A stretch of DNA of 64,000 nucleotides, taken from contig NZ_JADDRL010000006.1 in NCBI RefSeq assembly GCF_021538895.1, positions 62,001-126,000 on the forward strand, written 5' to 3'. Position numbers and translations under genes: made by a program. Each line of letters begins with the position of its first letter. The first letter of the stretch is position 1. This stretch comes from Streptomyces olivochromogenes. Its GTDB lineage: Bacteria > Actinomycetota > Actinomycetes > Streptomycetales > Streptomycetaceae. Positions 8,489 to 17,608 of the stretch are shown one piece after another. A model generated the notes under the pieces. It worked only from the letters and a program-made list of their open reading frames with translations, ran no database searches and was not told the DNA's origin.

Positions 8489-9342
8489 AGGGCGTCCAGG
8501 TCGAGCTTGGCGGCCGCCTTCTGGATGTCGTCCTGATGCTTGAGGATCACGCCCAGGCTGTCCCGTACGACGGTCTCGTCGAGGGTGTCGGCGCCCAGCG
8601 CGAGGAGCGTGCGCGCCCAGTCGATGGTCTCGGCGACGGACGGCACCTTCCGCAGGTCCATCGCGCGCAGCGCGCCGATCACGCGCACCACGGACTCGGT
8701 CAGCGCCTCGCTCAGGCCCGGCACCTTCAGCCGTACGATCCGCCGCTCCAGCTCCTCCTCCGGGAAGCCGATGTGCAGGAACAGGCAGCGGCGGCGCAGC
8801 GCCTCGGACAGCTCGCGGCTGGCGTTGGAGGTGAGCACGACGAAGGGGCGGCGGGTCGCGGTGACGGTGCCCAGCTCGGGGACGGTGACCTGGAAGTCGC
8901 TGAGCACCTCCAGGAGCAGCCCCTCGACCTCGACGTCGGCCTTGTCGGTCTCGTCGATGAGCAGGACCTTGGGGTCGTCGCCGCGGATGGCGGTCAGCAG
9001 CGGGCGCGGGAGCAGGAACTCCTCGCTGAAGATGTCGGTGCGGGCCTCGTCCCAGCTTTCGTCGCGGCCCGCGCTGATGCGCAGCAGCTGCTTGGCGTGG
9101 TTCCACTCGTACAGCGCGCGGGACTCGTCCACGCCCTCGTAGCACTGGAGCCGGACCAGCCGGGCGTCCGCGACCTGGGCGACGGCCTTGGCGAGCTCCG
9201 TCTTGCCGACCCCGGCGGGGCCCTCCACCAGCAACGGCTTGCCCAGCCGGTCGGCCAGGAAGACGGTCGTGGCGACGGCGGGGGAGGCGAGGTAGCCGGT
9301 CTCGGCGAGGCGCGCGGAGACGTCGTCGACGGAAGAGAACAA
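8485..9342 (-). CDS. MoxR family AAA+ ATPase
   Basis: This is a 285-residue AAA+ ATPase. Walker A is GPAGVGKTELAKA near residue 39, Walker B is KVLLIDETDKAD near residue 120, and sensor 1 follows in VVLTSNASRELSEALRRR with arginine-finger residues. MoxR ATPases work as hexameric chaperones that remodel or load cofactors into partner proteins through VWA adaptors. The adjacent coupled VWA gene is that adaptor. AAGCGCTT at 9387-9394 lies in its upstream region. Confidence 0.92.
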   Translation of the reverse strand: MFSSVDDVSARLAETGYLASPAVATTVFLADRLGKPLLVEGPAGVGKTELAKAVAQVADARLVRLQCYEGVDESRALYEWNHAKQLLRISAGRDESWDEARTDIFSEEFLLPRPLLTAIRGDDPKVLLIDETDKADVEVEGLLLEVLSDFQVTVPELGTVTATRRPFVVLTSNASRELSEALRRRCLFLHIGFPEEELERRIVRLKVPGLSEALTESVVRVIGALRAMDLRKVPSVAETIDWARTLLALGADTLDETVVRDSLGVILKHQDDIQKAAAKLDLDAL

Positions 9343-9386
9343 CGGGGCCTCCGGCGGGGTCGGGGAACGGGTGCCTGCTCCTATCT

Positions 9387-9453
9387 AAGCGCTTGTTCAC
9401 CTCCGCTGTCACGGGGGTTGTGCGGCCGGGGCCCCGGTGGTATACCGATCGGT
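9387..9453. promoter_or_regulatory. Two palindromes between MoxR and TetR genes
   Basis: AAGCGCTT (9387-9394) and ACCGATCGGT (9444-9453, within TATACCGATCGGTTT) are perfect palindromes in the divergent intergenic region. The second is 34 bp before the TetR start and has the look of a TetR operator, so autoregulation is plausible. A -10-like TAACCT ends six bases before the TetR ATG. Confidence 0.45.
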
Positions 9454-9487
9454 TTCCCAATCTCGTACGGCGCGGTAACCTCGCCGT

Positions 9488-10060
9488 ATGACCACCACGG
9501 AAAAGGCGTCCCCCCGGGACCGGCTGCTCGACGCGGCCGGTGAGCTCTTCTACACGGAGGGCGTCTCCATCGGGGTCGAGGCCCTGTGCCGGGCGGCAGG
9601 GGTCTCCAAGCGGTCGATGTACCAGCTCTTCGACAGCAAGGAAGCGGTACTGGCGGCGAGCCTGGAGCGGCGCGTCCCGTGGTACGAGTCCCAGTTCTCG
9701 CTCCCCGACCCGCAGGCCGCGACGCCCCGCGAGCGGATCATGAACGTCTTCGAGGTGCTGGAGAAGGCCTCCGTGGAGCCCGGCTACCACGGCTGCCCGT
9801 ATCTGGCCGTCCTGGTCGAGCTCAAGGACCCGGAGCACCCGGCGCGTGAGGTCGCCCACATGGTCAAGCGGCGCCTGGAGGCACTTTTCCGTGCCGAGGC
9901 CGAACAGGGCGGCGCACACGACCCGGCCCTGCTCGCCCGCCAGCTCGTGCTGGTCTTCGACGGCGCCAGCGCCCGGGCCGGCTCGGGAGTGGAACGCCTG
10001 GACGACGGCCTGGCGACGAAGACGGCGGCGGCGCTGCTGGACGCGGCGGGAGTCGGCTGA
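9488..10060 (+). CDS. TetR family transcriptional regulator
   Basis: This is a 190-residue repressor. The N-terminal helix-turn-helix domain (residues about 8-55) includes RLLDAAGELFYTEGVSIG, the recognition helix VSKRSMYQLFDSKEAV and the following linker. The C-terminal ligand domain is of the small-molecule-binding kind, with PGYHGCPYLAVLVELKDP in its middle. No ribosome site precedes the ATG; TAACCT lies six bases upstream, suggesting leaderless translation. It diverges from the MoxR/VWA pair. A 12-bp palindrome (GCCGGATCCGGC, 10065-10076) follows the stop codon. Confidence 0.88.
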   Translation: MTTTEKASPRDRLLDAAGELFYTEGVSIGVEALCRAAGVSKRSMYQLFDSKEAVLAASLERRVPWYESQFSLPDPQAATPRERIMNVFEVLEKASVEPGYHGCPYLAVLVELKDPEHPAREVAHMVKRRLEALFRAEAEQGGAHDPALLARQLVLVFDGASARAGSGVERLDDGLATKTAAALLDAAGVG

Positions 10061-10184
10061 GACGGCCGGATCCGGCTGAGAAGGATCTTCGGAATCCGTG
10101 CCGTGACGGTGCGGTGACGTCGGTGACCGTACTGGTGCCGTGGGCGTCTTTCCCGGCCCGGGGCCGTGCCGGTAGTGGTTGTCC

Positions 10185-11141
10185 ATGACGAACAACGGGG
10201 GACGCCACCGGCCGTGGTGGCGGAGATTACGTGACGCGGTGCTCGGTGCCCGCACCGACGCGAAGGCCGACGGCCTGGCCAACCTGGTGGACCCGGGCCG
10301 CGAGGCCGCCTACGAGCGGTTCATCGCCGCGTATCCGGCGCAGCACCTGTACCTCCAGCTGATCCACGGCGAGGCCCAGCGGGCGTTCGAGCACGAGACC
10401 CGGCAGTCGCTGCGGATCACCGTCGGCTGCGTCCTGGGCAATGTGCTGCACGACCCGCGACTGGCCGCGGGGGAGTGCGACAGGCATCTGAAGGACTACC
10501 TCACCAAGGAGGTCGCGGGCCTGCGCGCCCGGATCGAGGAGGACCGCGCGCTCGCCGTGAGCCGCGGCCTCAACATCGGACTCGGCCTGGGCGCGCTCAT
10601 CAGCGTGGTGCTGCTGACCACGCCGCTGGCGGTGGGCGCCGCCGGACTCCTCGACCTCCTGCGGGTGGACATCGGATGCAGCGACCGCTGGAGCCTGATG
10701 GGCGCCTTCGTGTGCGCGGGAGTGGGGGCCTTCGGCGCGGTGCTCAGCGTGCTGGTGCGACTGCGCCGGCAGGGGGAGACCCTGGCCCGGCGCAGGACCA
10801 ACGGCGACCGGGGCGCCGTGGCCCCGGGACAACTGGCGCGCGGAATGCGCCACGAGGGCGTGTACCGGGTCTTCGTCGGCTGGATCCTGGCCCTCGCGGT
10901 GTACTTCCTGCTCAACTCGGGCATCGTGCAGGTCATCGAGACGCCCACCACGACCACCGGCATCTGCACGGCCCGCCAGGACGGCGCGGGCACCGCGTTC
11001 TGGGGCTTCTGGTGTGCCGTCGGGTTCCTGGCCGGCTTCAACGAGCGCTGGGCGTTCGGCCTGCTGGACCGCTCCCGCCCCGACCGCCGGGAACCGCAGC
11101 CGCATCAGCCGCCGCCCGCCACCGAGCCCGGCGGCTCCTGA
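10185..11141 (+). CDS. Conserved membrane protein of unknown function, with a TTA codon
   Basis: I do not recognise a named family. The 318-residue protein has a soluble N-terminal half (residues about 20-125) and at least four hydrophobic segments: ISVVLLTTPLAVGAAGLLDL, a segment near SLMGAFVCAGVGAFGAVLS, WILALAVYFLLNSGI, and FWGFWCAVGFLAGF near the C-terminus. The end is Pro/Glu/Arg-rich. Codon 15 (10227-10229) is TTA, a rare leucine codon in Streptomyces that makes translation depend on the bldA tRNA. A -10-like TAGTGG lies six bases before the ATG. Its 3' end overlaps lutC by 37 bp in opposite orientation. Confidence 0.75.
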   Translation: MTNNGGRHRPWWRRLRDAVLGARTDAKADGLANLVDPGREAAYERFIAAYPAQHLYLQLIHGEAQRAFEHETRQSLRITVGCVLGNVLHDPRLAAGECDRHLKDYLTKEVAGLRARIEEDRALAVSRGLNIGLGLGALISVVLLTTPLAVGAAGLLDLLRVDIGCSDRWSLMGAFVCAGVGAFGAVLSVLVRLRRQGETLARRRTNGDRGAVAPGQLARGMRHEGVYRVFVGWILALAVYFLLNSGIVQVIETPTTTTGICTARQDGAGTAFWGFWCAVGFLAGFNERWAFGLLDRSRPDRREPQPHQPPPATEPGGS

Positions 11142-11788
11142 CCGGGCCCGCCGACCAGGACGACCTCCAGCGTGCGCGGCCCGTGCACGCCCTCCACCCG
11201 GTCCAGCTCGATGTCGCTGGTCGCCGACGGACCGGAGATCCAGGTCAGCGGGCGCGTCGGGTCGAGGCGCCCGAGGGCCTGGGGGACCGAGGAGACGACC
11301 TGTTCGGGCACGCGGACCACGCAGATGTGGTGGTCCGGGACCAGGCTGATCCGCCGGCGGCCCTGGTCGGGGCCGCCGTCCAGCACGAGGGTGCCGGTCT
11401 CGGCGATCGCCACCGCGCACGCCGTGACCACGCTGTCCACCCCGTCGAGCTCGCGCGCGCCGCTCTCCGCCAGGTCGGCGACCCGGGTGACCTGCGTGTC
11501 CGCCAGCCACCCCTCGTCCAGCCCGGGCGGCACGAGCACCGAGGCCGACGTCCGCGCCGCCAGCAACCCGGCGATGACGGCGGGCAGTTCACCGGCCGAG
11601 CAGCGGTGCACCCGCGCCCGGTAGTCCGCCAGGTTCTCCGCCAGCAGATCGACCGCCTCCGCGACGGTGCGCTGCCCGTGCTCGCGCAGATAGTCCCGGG
11701 AGACCGCCTGTTCGTACGGCGTGTCGCCCGCCGGTACGGCCGCGAGCGCGCGCTGCACCCGGCCCAGGATCCGTTCCCTGCCGCTCAC
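11105..11788 (-). CDS. lutC: LutC, LUD-domain subunit of lactate oxidation complex
   Basis: This 227-residue LUD-domain protein is the third subunit of the LutABC complex that oxidises L-lactate to pyruvate. Recognisable segments are the N-terminal GRERILGRVQRAL, AIAETGTLVLDGG, and SLVPDHHICVV followed by WISGPSATSDIELDRVEGVHG, the typical C-terminal LUD signature. Its GTG start shares four bases (GTGA) with the lutB stop, so it is coupled to lutB. It is last in the lutABC operon. Confidence 0.92.
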   Translation of the reverse strand: MSGRERILGRVQRALAAVPAGDTPYEQAVSRDYLREHGQRTVAEAVDLLAENLADYRARVHRCSAGELPAVIAGLLAARTSASVLVPPGLDEGWLADTQVTRVADLAESGARELDGVDSVVTACAVAIAETGTLVLDGGPDQGRRRISLVPDHHICVVRVPEQVVSSVPQALGRLDPTRPLTWISGPSATSDIELDRVEGVHGPRTLEVVLVGGPGQEPPGSVAGGG

Positions 11789-13263
11789 TCGGCCTCCTTC
11801 TTGCCGCCCTGGGTGCGCTGCCACCAGTCGCGGAACGGCTCCGCGGGCACCGTGGGCAGCTCGCGGGTGCCGGTCCAGGCCCGGCCGGGGCCCGGCAGGG
11901 TACGGGGATGCAGGCGCCGGGTGCGGGAGGCGAGCCGCTGGCCGGCGCGCAGGGCTCCCGGCCGGCTGAACGCCCAGCGTGCCGCGCGCAGGGCGGCACG
12001 CTCGGCGGCGTGCCCCTTCGCCGGGCGCAGCACCACCTTGTTGCCCTCCCGGACCACCGGCCCGCCCTCCACGACCCGCTCGCGCAGATGCACCAGCACC
12101 TCCGGGATGTCGATGGCCACCGGGCACACCTCGTAGCAGGCCCCGCAGAGCGAGGAGGCGTACGGCAGCGAGGCGTCGATCTCGCTCTGCGTGCCCCGCA
12201 GTTGGGGGCTGAGGATGGCGCCGATCGGACCGGGGTAGACCGAGCCGTACGCGTGCCCGCCCGCCCGCTCGTACACCGGGCACACGTTGAGGCAGGCCGA
12301 GCAGCGGATGCAGCGCAGCGCCTGACGGCCGACCTCGTCGGCGAGGGTGTCGGTGCGGCCGTTGTCCAGCAGGACCAGGTGGAAGGTGCGGGGCCCGTCC
12401 GTGTGCGTGGTGCCGGTCCACATCGACGTGTACGGGTTCATGCGCTCGGCGGTCGAGGAGCGCGGCAGGGTCTGGAGGAAGACCTCCAGGTCCCGCCAGG
12501 TCGGCACCACCTTCTCGATGCCGACGACCGAGATCAGCGTCTCGGGCAGGGTCAGGCACATGCGCCCGTTTCCCTCGGACTCGACGACCACGAGCGTGCC
12601 GGTCTCGGCGACCATGAAGTTGGCGCCCGAGACGCCGACCTTGGCGCGCAGGAACTTCTCCCGCAGGTGCAGCCGGGCGGCCTCGGCGAGTTCGGCGGGG
12701 GTGTCGGTCAGACCCTCCGGGGCCGGGCGGCCCCACGCACCCATCTCGGCGCGGAAGATGTCCCGGATCTCGCCCCGGTTGCGGTGGATCGCCGGGACGA
12801 GGATGTGCGAGGGCCGGTCCTTGCCCAACTGCACGATCAGTTCGGCGAGATCGGTCTCGTAGGCGTGGATGCCCTCGGCGAGGAGGGCCTCGTTGAGCCC
12901 GATCTCCTGGGTGGCCATCGACTTGACCTTGACGACCTCCGTCTCGCCGGTCGCCCTGATCAGCCCGGCGACGATCCGGTTGGCCTCCTCGGCGTCGGCG
13001 GCCCAGTGGACGGTGCCGCCCGCCGCGGTGACCGACTGCTCCAACCGCACCAGGTACTCGTCGAGATGACGGAGCGTATGGTCCTTGATCTGCTTGCCGG
13101 CCTCCCGCAGGGCCGCCCAGTCGGACACCTCCGCGACGGCCTTGGCCCGCTTGGCGCGGATGGTGTGGGTCGCGTGGCGCAGATTGGCGCGCAGCGTCCC
13201 GTCCCGCACGGCGTCGTGCGCGGCCTTCGGGAAGGCCGGCATCCCTACGAACGTCCCGCTCAT
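11785..13263 (-). CDS. lutB: LutB, iron-sulfur subunit of lactate oxidation complex
   Basis: This is a 492-residue protein with an N-terminal LUD domain (VVKVKSMATQEIGLNEAL, VAETGTLVVVESEGNGR) and a C-terminal ferredoxin-like domain holding two 4Fe-4S motifs, CIRCSACLNVCPVYE near residue 320 and SSLCGACYEVCPVAIDIPE near residue 370. It transfers electrons during lactate oxidation in the LutABC complex. Start and stop overlap its neighbours by four bases each (ATGA with lutA, GTGA with lutC), so the three genes form one tightly coupled operon. Confidence 0.95.
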   Translation of the reverse strand: MSGTFVGMPAFPKAAHDAVRDGTLRANLRHATHTIRAKRAKAVAEVSDWAALREAGKQIKDHTLRHLDEYLVRLEQSVTAAGGTVHWAADAEEANRIVAGLIRATGETEVVKVKSMATQEIGLNEALLAEGIHAYETDLAELIVQLGKDRPSHILVPAIHRNRGEIRDIFRAEMGAWGRPAPEGLTDTPAELAEAARLHLREKFLRAKVGVSGANFMVAETGTLVVVESEGNGRMCLTLPETLISVVGIEKVVPTWRDLEVFLQTLPRSSTAERMNPYTSMWTGTTHTDGPRTFHLVLLDNGRTDTLADEVGRQALRCIRCSACLNVCPVYERAGGHAYGSVYPGPIGAILSPQLRGTQSEIDASLPYASSLCGACYEVCPVAIDIPEVLVHLRERVVEGGPVVREGNKVVLRPAKGHAAERAALRAARWAFSRPGALRAGQRLASRTRRLHPRTLPGPGRAWTGTRELPTVPAEPFRDWWQRTQGGKKEAE

Positions 13264-14015
13264 GCGGCCGGCTCCTCCTTCGTGCTCGCCAGGATCTCCG
13301 CGATGTGCACCGGCCGCATGCCGGTCCGCAGCCGGGCCATGGTGCCGCCGATGTGCATCAGACAGGAGTTGTCGGCGGCGCACAGCACCTGAGCCCCCGT
13401 CGACTCGGCGGCCCGCACCTTGTCCGCGCCCATCGCCGCCGAGACGTCGGAGTTCTTCACCGCGAACGTCCCGCCGAAGCCGCAGCACTCCTCGGCGCCC
13501 GGCAGCTCCACCAGTTCCAGCCCCTCGACCGCCCGGAGCAGCCGGTGCGGACGGTCGCCCAGGCGCAGACCGCGCAGCCCGTGGCAGGTCGGGTGGTAGG
13601 TCACCCGGTGCGGGTAGTAGGCCCCGACGTCTGTCACGCCCAGCACGTCCACCAGGAACTCCGTCAGTTCGTACGTCTTCGGCACCACGGGCGCCAGGGT
13701 CCGGGCCAGTCCTTCCCCGCGCCCCTCGGCCCGGGCCCGTTCGCCCAGCCGCGGATACAGCTCCCGCACCATCGCCCCGCACGATCCGGACGGGGTCACG
13801 ATCGCCTCGTACTCCCCGAAGACATCGGAGAAATGCCGGGCCAGTGGCTCGGTCTGGTGCCGGTACCCGGTGTTGTAGTGCGCCTGCCCGCAGCAGGTCT
13901 GGGCCATCGGGAAGTCGACCTCGACGCCCAGTCTGGTCAGCAGTTTCACCACCGCGCGGCCGGTGTCCGGATAGAGCGTGTCGTTGACGCAGGTCAGGAA
14001 CAGAGCGACACGCAT
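13260..14015 (-). CDS. lutA: LutA, CCG-domain subunit of lactate oxidation complex
   Basis: This is a 251-residue protein with two cysteine-rich CCG domains: MAQTCCGQAHYNTG near residue 37 and GAEECCGFGGTFAVK near residue 180, with further Cys in TPSGSCGAMV and YHPTCHGLRGL. These bind the unusual iron-sulfur clusters of heterodisulfide-reductase-like enzymes. It is the first gene of lutABC. Only 72 bp separate it from the end of rhaB on the same strand, so transcription from the rhamnose arm could run into lut, or lut may have its own promoter in the gap. Confidence 0.95.
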   Translation of the reverse strand: MRVALFLTCVNDTLYPDTGRAVVKLLTRLGVEVDFPMAQTCCGQAHYNTGYRHQTEPLARHFSDVFGEYEAIVTPSGSCGAMVRELYPRLGERARAEGRGEGLARTLAPVVPKTYELTEFLVDVLGVTDVGAYYPHRVTYHPTCHGLRGLRLGDRPHRLLRAVEGLELVELPGAEECCGFGGTFAVKNSDVSAAMGADKVRAAESTGAQVLCAADNSCLMHIGGTMARLRTGMRPVHIAEILASTKEEPAA

Positions 14016-14034
14016 CGCGGCTCCCTGGGGTCGA

Positions 14035-14045
14035 TCATCGGATGA
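14035..14045. promoter_or_regulatory. Candidate operator upstream of lutABC
   Basis: TCATCGGATGA is a perfect 11-bp inverted repeat (TCATC-G-GATGA) 20 bp before the lutA start codon, in the short gap after rhaB. GntR-family lactate regulators (LldR/LutR type) use short palindromes in this position; no such regulator gene is in the window. A -10-like TAGGCT lies a few bases upstream of it on the lut strand. Confidence 0.4.
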
Positions 14046-14087
14046 GTGCAGCCTAATGGGCGGGGACGGGCGCGGGGAGACCCCGGC

Positions 14088-15536
14088 TCATCGCGCGGCG
14101 AGTCGGGCTTCTGCCTCCTGCCAGCGCGCGGTCGTGCCGAGCGGTTCGTACCGGGTGAGCGGCTGGGTGCGCGCGACCAGTCGGCGCAGGTCGGTGTGAT
14201 CGCCGGCCAGACCGTGGGCGCGCGCCTGGACCAGGACGTTGCCGAGGGCGGCGGCCTCCGCCGGGCCCGCCACCACCGGCAGCCCGCAGGCGTCGGCGGT
14301 GAGTTGGCACAGCAGCGCGTTGCGGGTGCCACCGCCGACCACGTGCACGACGTCCACCGGATGGGCGGCCAGCCGCTGGGCGTCCTCGACCGCCCGGCGA
14401 TGGGCCAGGGCGAGGGAGTCGAGGATGCAGCGGGTGACCTCGGCCGGGGTGCGCGGAACGGGCTGCCCCGTCGCCCGGCAGGCGTCGGCGATCCGCTCCG
14501 GCATCCGGCCGGGCGCCAGGAACGCCGGGTCGCCCGCGTCCACGACCGACCGCAGCGCCGCGGCCCCGGCCGCCTCGCGCAGCAGCCCGTCGAGATCCGG
14601 CTCACCCCAGGCCCGTACGCACTCCTGCAGCAGCCACAGGCCCATGATGTTGCGGAGATACCGGACCGTGCCGTCCAGCCCCAGCTCGTTGGTGAAGTTG
14701 GCGACGCGGCTCGCCTCGGTGAGTACGGGCGCGTCCAGCTCAAGGCCCGCCAGGGACCAGGTGCCGGTGCAGATGTAGGCGAACCGTTCGCCGACGGCCG
14801 GGACCGCGGCCACGGCCGACGCGGTGTCGTGCGAGCCGACCGCCGTCACCGGCACGGGCCCGGCGAGCCCCGTCTCCTCCAGCACCTCGGCCCGCAGCAC
14901 ACCGGCCGGGTCGCCCGGCTGCCGCAGCGGCGCGAAGAGGCTCAGGTCGACGCCCAGGCGGGCGGCGACGTCGTACGACCACTCGCGCGTGCGGGGATCG
15001 ATGAGCTGGGTGGTGGAGGCGTTGGTGAGTTCCGTGCCCTGCTCGCCGGTCAGCCAGTAGGCGATCAGGTCGGGGACGAGCAACAGGCGCTCGGCATGCG
15101 CGAGTTGCCGGGTGTCGCGGGCCGCCGTCAGCTGGTACAGGGTGTTGATGGGTGCGTACTGCAGTCCGGTCGCCGCGTACAGCTCGGCGGCGGGCACGGT
15201 CGCCCACACCTTCTCCGCGGCGCCCTCGGTGCGGGCGTCCCGGTAGTGCACGGGGTTGCCGAGCAGGGCTCCGTCGGCGTCGAGCAGCCCGTAGTCCACG
15301 CCCCACCCGTCGATGCCGACGGAGTCCACCTGTCCGGCCGCCCTCAGCCCTTCGAGCACCCCGGCGTAGAGCGCGAGGACGTCCCAGCGCAGCCCCTCCG
15401 GCACCCGGACGGGCCGGTTGGGAAAACGATGGGCTTCGGCCAGCTCCAGGCGGTCGGCGCCGACCCGGCCGACCATCACCCGCCCGCTGGAGGCACCGAG
15501 GTCGACCGCGGCGTACGACGTCACGGCGCCGATCAT
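14088..15536 (-). CDS. rhaB: L-rhamnulokinase
   Basis: This is a 482-residue FGGY-type sugar kinase that phosphorylates L-rhamnulose to L-rhamnulose-1-phosphate. The N-terminal phosphate loop is AAVDLGASSGRVMVG, followed by SVGIDGWGVDYGLLD. The second lobe has TAVGSHDTASAVAAVP, YICTGTWSLAGLE and the adenosine motif VVHVVGGGTRNALLCQL. The ATG overlaps the stop codon of the upstream aldolase/dehydrogenase gene (ATGA); a GTG a few codons in is an alternative start. It is the third gene of the leftward rhamnose arm. Confidence 0.95.
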   Translation of the reverse strand: MIGAVTSYAAVDLGASSGRVMVGRVGADRLELAEAHRFPNRPVRVPEGLRWDVLALYAGVLEGLRAAGQVDSVGIDGWGVDYGLLDADGALLGNPVHYRDARTEGAAEKVWATVPAAELYAATGLQYAPINTLYQLTAARDTRQLAHAERLLLVPDLIAYWLTGEQGTELTNASTTQLIDPRTREWSYDVAARLGVDLSLFAPLRQPGDPAGVLRAEVLEETGLAGPVPVTAVGSHDTASAVAAVPAVGERFAYICTGTWSLAGLELDAPVLTEASRVANFTNELGLDGTVRYLRNIMGLWLLQECVRAWGEPDLDGLLREAAGAAALRSVVDAGDPAFLAPGRMPERIADACRATGQPVPRTPAEVTRCILDSLALAHRRAVEDAQRLAAHPVDVVHVVGGGTRNALLCQLTADACGLPVVAGPAEAAALGNVLVQARAHGLAGDHTDLRRLVARTQPLTRYEPLGTTARWQEAEARLAAR

Positions 15537-17572
15537 CGCAGGAACGCGGCCGCCACGCCCGCGTCGACCGGGATGTGCAGGCCCGTGGTGTGCGTCAGCT
15601 CCCCGCCCGTGAGCGCGAACACCGCGTTCGCCACGTGCTCGGGCAGCACCTCGCGCTTGAGGATCGTGCGCTGCGCGTAGAACTCGCCCAGCTTCTCCTC
15701 CCCGACCCCGTAGACGGCCGCCCGCTGGGCGCCCCAGCCGCCCGCGAAGATCCCGGAGCCGCGCACCACCCCGTCCGGGTTGACGCCGTTGACCCGGATG
15801 CCGTGCCCGCCCAACTCGGCCGCCAGCAGCCGCACCTGATGGGCCTGGTCGGCCTTGGTCGCGGAGTACGCGATGTTGTTCGGGCCGGCGAAGACGGCGT
15901 TCTTCGAGGCGATGTACACGATGTCGCCGCCCAGCCCCTGCGCGATCATCACCCGGGCCGCCTCGCGCGACACGAGGAAGGAACCGCGGGCCATGATGCC
16001 GTGCTGCAGGTCCCAGTCCCGGGCGGTGGTCTCCAACAGGGGCTTGGAGATGGAGATGCCGGCGTTGTTGACCACGAGGTCGACCCCGCCGAAGGCGAGC
16101 ACGGCCGCCTCGAAGGCCGCGGCGATCCGTGCCTCGTCCGTCACGTCCACGGTCACGGCGACCGCCCGGTCCGGCCCACCGAGCGCGTCGGCGACCTGCC
16201 CGGCCCGTTCGGCGTCGACGTCCGCGACGACCACGCACGCGCCCTCGGCCGCCAACCGGTGCGCGATGGCCTTCCCGATCCCGCTGCCCGCGCCCGTCAC
16301 CAGCGCCACCCGCGTGGCGAGCGGCCTGGGCGCGGGCATCCGCCGCAGCTTGGCCTCCTCCAGCGCCCAGTACTCGATGCGGAACTTCTCCGACTCCTCG
16401 ATCGGCGCGTACGACGACACCGCCTGTGCGCCGCGCATCACGTTGATCGCGTTGACGTAGAACTCGCCCGCCACCCGGGCCGTCTGCTTGTCCTTGCCGA
16501 AGCTGAACATGCCCACGCCCGGCACCAGCACGATCGCCGGGTCGGCGCCGCGCATCGCGGGGGAGTCGGGCCGGGCGTGCCGCGCGTAGTAGGCGGCGTA
16601 CTCCTCCCGGTACGCGGCGTGCAGTTCCTTGAGGCGGTCGACCGCGTCCGCCACGGGCACGGTCGCCGGCAGGTCGAGCACCAGCGGCCGTACCTTCGTC
16701 CGCAGGAAGTGGTCGGGGCACGAGGTGCCCAGCGCGGCGAGCCGCGGATGCCCGTCGCGGGCGAGGAAGTCGAGGACGACGTCGGAGTCGGTGAAGTGAC
16801 CGACCCGCGGCCGGTCCTGGGAGGCGAGGGCGCGGACGTACGGCGCGAGGGCGGCGGCCCGCGCCCGCCGCTCGGCCTCGGGCAGCGCCTCGTACCCCTC
16901 GACGACGGACCCGAAGGGCTGCGCCTTCCCGCGCTCGGCGAGGAACGCCTCGGCGGTCCGGATGATGTGCAGCGAGTTCCGCTCGCACTCCTTAGCCGTG
17001 TCCCCCCACGCGGTGATGCCGTGCCCGCCGAGGATCACCCCGATCGCCCCCGGGTTCGCCCTTTTGACGGCCGCGACGTCCAGCCCGAGCTGGAACCCGG
17101 GCCGCCGCCACGGCACCCACACCACCCGGTCGCCGAAGCACTCGGCGGTCAGCTTCTCCCCGTCGGCGGCGCAGGCCAGCGCGATCCCGGAGTCGGGGTG
17201 CAGATGGTCCACGTGCGCGGCGTCCACGAGCCCGTGCATCGCGGTGTCGATGGAGGGGGCCGCCCCGCCCCTGCCGTGCAGGCAGTAGTCGAACGCGGTG
17301 ACCATCTCGTCCTCGCGCTCCACGCCCGGGTAGACGTCGACGAGCGCCCGCAGCCGGTCGAGCCGCAGCACGGCCAGCCCGTCCTCGGAGAGCGTGCCGA
17401 GGTCACCGCCGGACCCCTTGACCCACATGAGCTCCACGCCGCCCCCGGTCACGGGGTCGGTGCCGGTGCCCTTGGCGGAGGCGTTGCCCCCGGCGTAGTT
17501 CGTGTTGCGCGGATCGGCGCCGAGCCGATGGGACCGGGCGAGGAGCGCGGCGGCTTCGGGGTGCTGTGCCAT
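15533..17572 (-). CDS. Bifunctional rhamnulose-1-phosphate aldolase / lactaldehyde dehydrogenase
   Basis: This is a 679-residue two-domain enzyme (often named RhaD, RhaE or RhaEW). Residues about 1-400 are a class II aldolase: NYAGGNASAKG, HVDHLHPDSGIALA with metal-binding His, and LGGHGITAWGD. It splits rhamnulose-1-phosphate into DHAP and L-lactaldehyde. Residues about 420-679 are a short-chain dehydrogenase with NAD motif VTGAGSGIGKAIA, NNAG and catalytic YSATK, expected to oxidise L-lactaldehyde to L-lactate. ATG at 17572 is chosen because the aldolase domain begins right after it, although the frame is open further upstream. Confidence 0.93.
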   Translation of the reverse strand: MAQHPEAAALLARSHRLGADPRNTNYAGGNASAKGTGTDPVTGGGVELMWVKGSGGDLGTLSEDGLAVLRLDRLRALVDVYPGVEREDEMVTAFDYCLHGRGGAAPSIDTAMHGLVDAAHVDHLHPDSGIALACAADGEKLTAECFGDRVVWVPWRRPGFQLGLDVAAVKRANPGAIGVILGGHGITAWGDTAKECERNSLHIIRTAEAFLAERGKAQPFGSVVEGYEALPEAERRARAAALAPYVRALASQDRPRVGHFTDSDVVLDFLARDGHPRLAALGTSCPDHFLRTKVRPLVLDLPATVPVADAVDRLKELHAAYREEYAAYYARHARPDSPAMRGADPAIVLVPGVGMFSFGKDKQTARVAGEFYVNAINVMRGAQAVSSYAPIEESEKFRIEYWALEEAKLRRMPAPRPLATRVALVTGAGSGIGKAIAHRLAAEGACVVVADVDAERAGQVADALGGPDRAVAVTVDVTDEARIAAAFEAAVLAFGGVDLVVNNAGISISKPLLETTARDWDLQHGIMARGSFLVSREAARVMIAQGLGGDIVYIASKNAVFAGPNNIAYSATKADQAHQVRLLAAELGGHGIRVNGVNPDGVVRGSGIFAGGWGAQRAAVYGVGEEKLGEFYAQRTILKREVLPEHVANAVFALTGGELTHTTGLHIPVDAGVAAAFLR

Positions 17573-17608
17573 GAACTTCCCGTCCTTTGCGGAAGACAGC
17601 GGTGAAGT

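Noticed and set aside
7124-10282. A 1052-codon minus-strand frame extending the VWA protein
   Set aside because: The extra part runs through the MoxR gene and across the TetR gene; the GTG at 8488 with a GTGA overlap is the natural start.
14088-16988. A 966-codon frame extending rhamnulokinase upstream
   Set aside because: The extension covers the aldolase/dehydrogenase gene in another frame; the ATG at 15536 gives a complete kinase.
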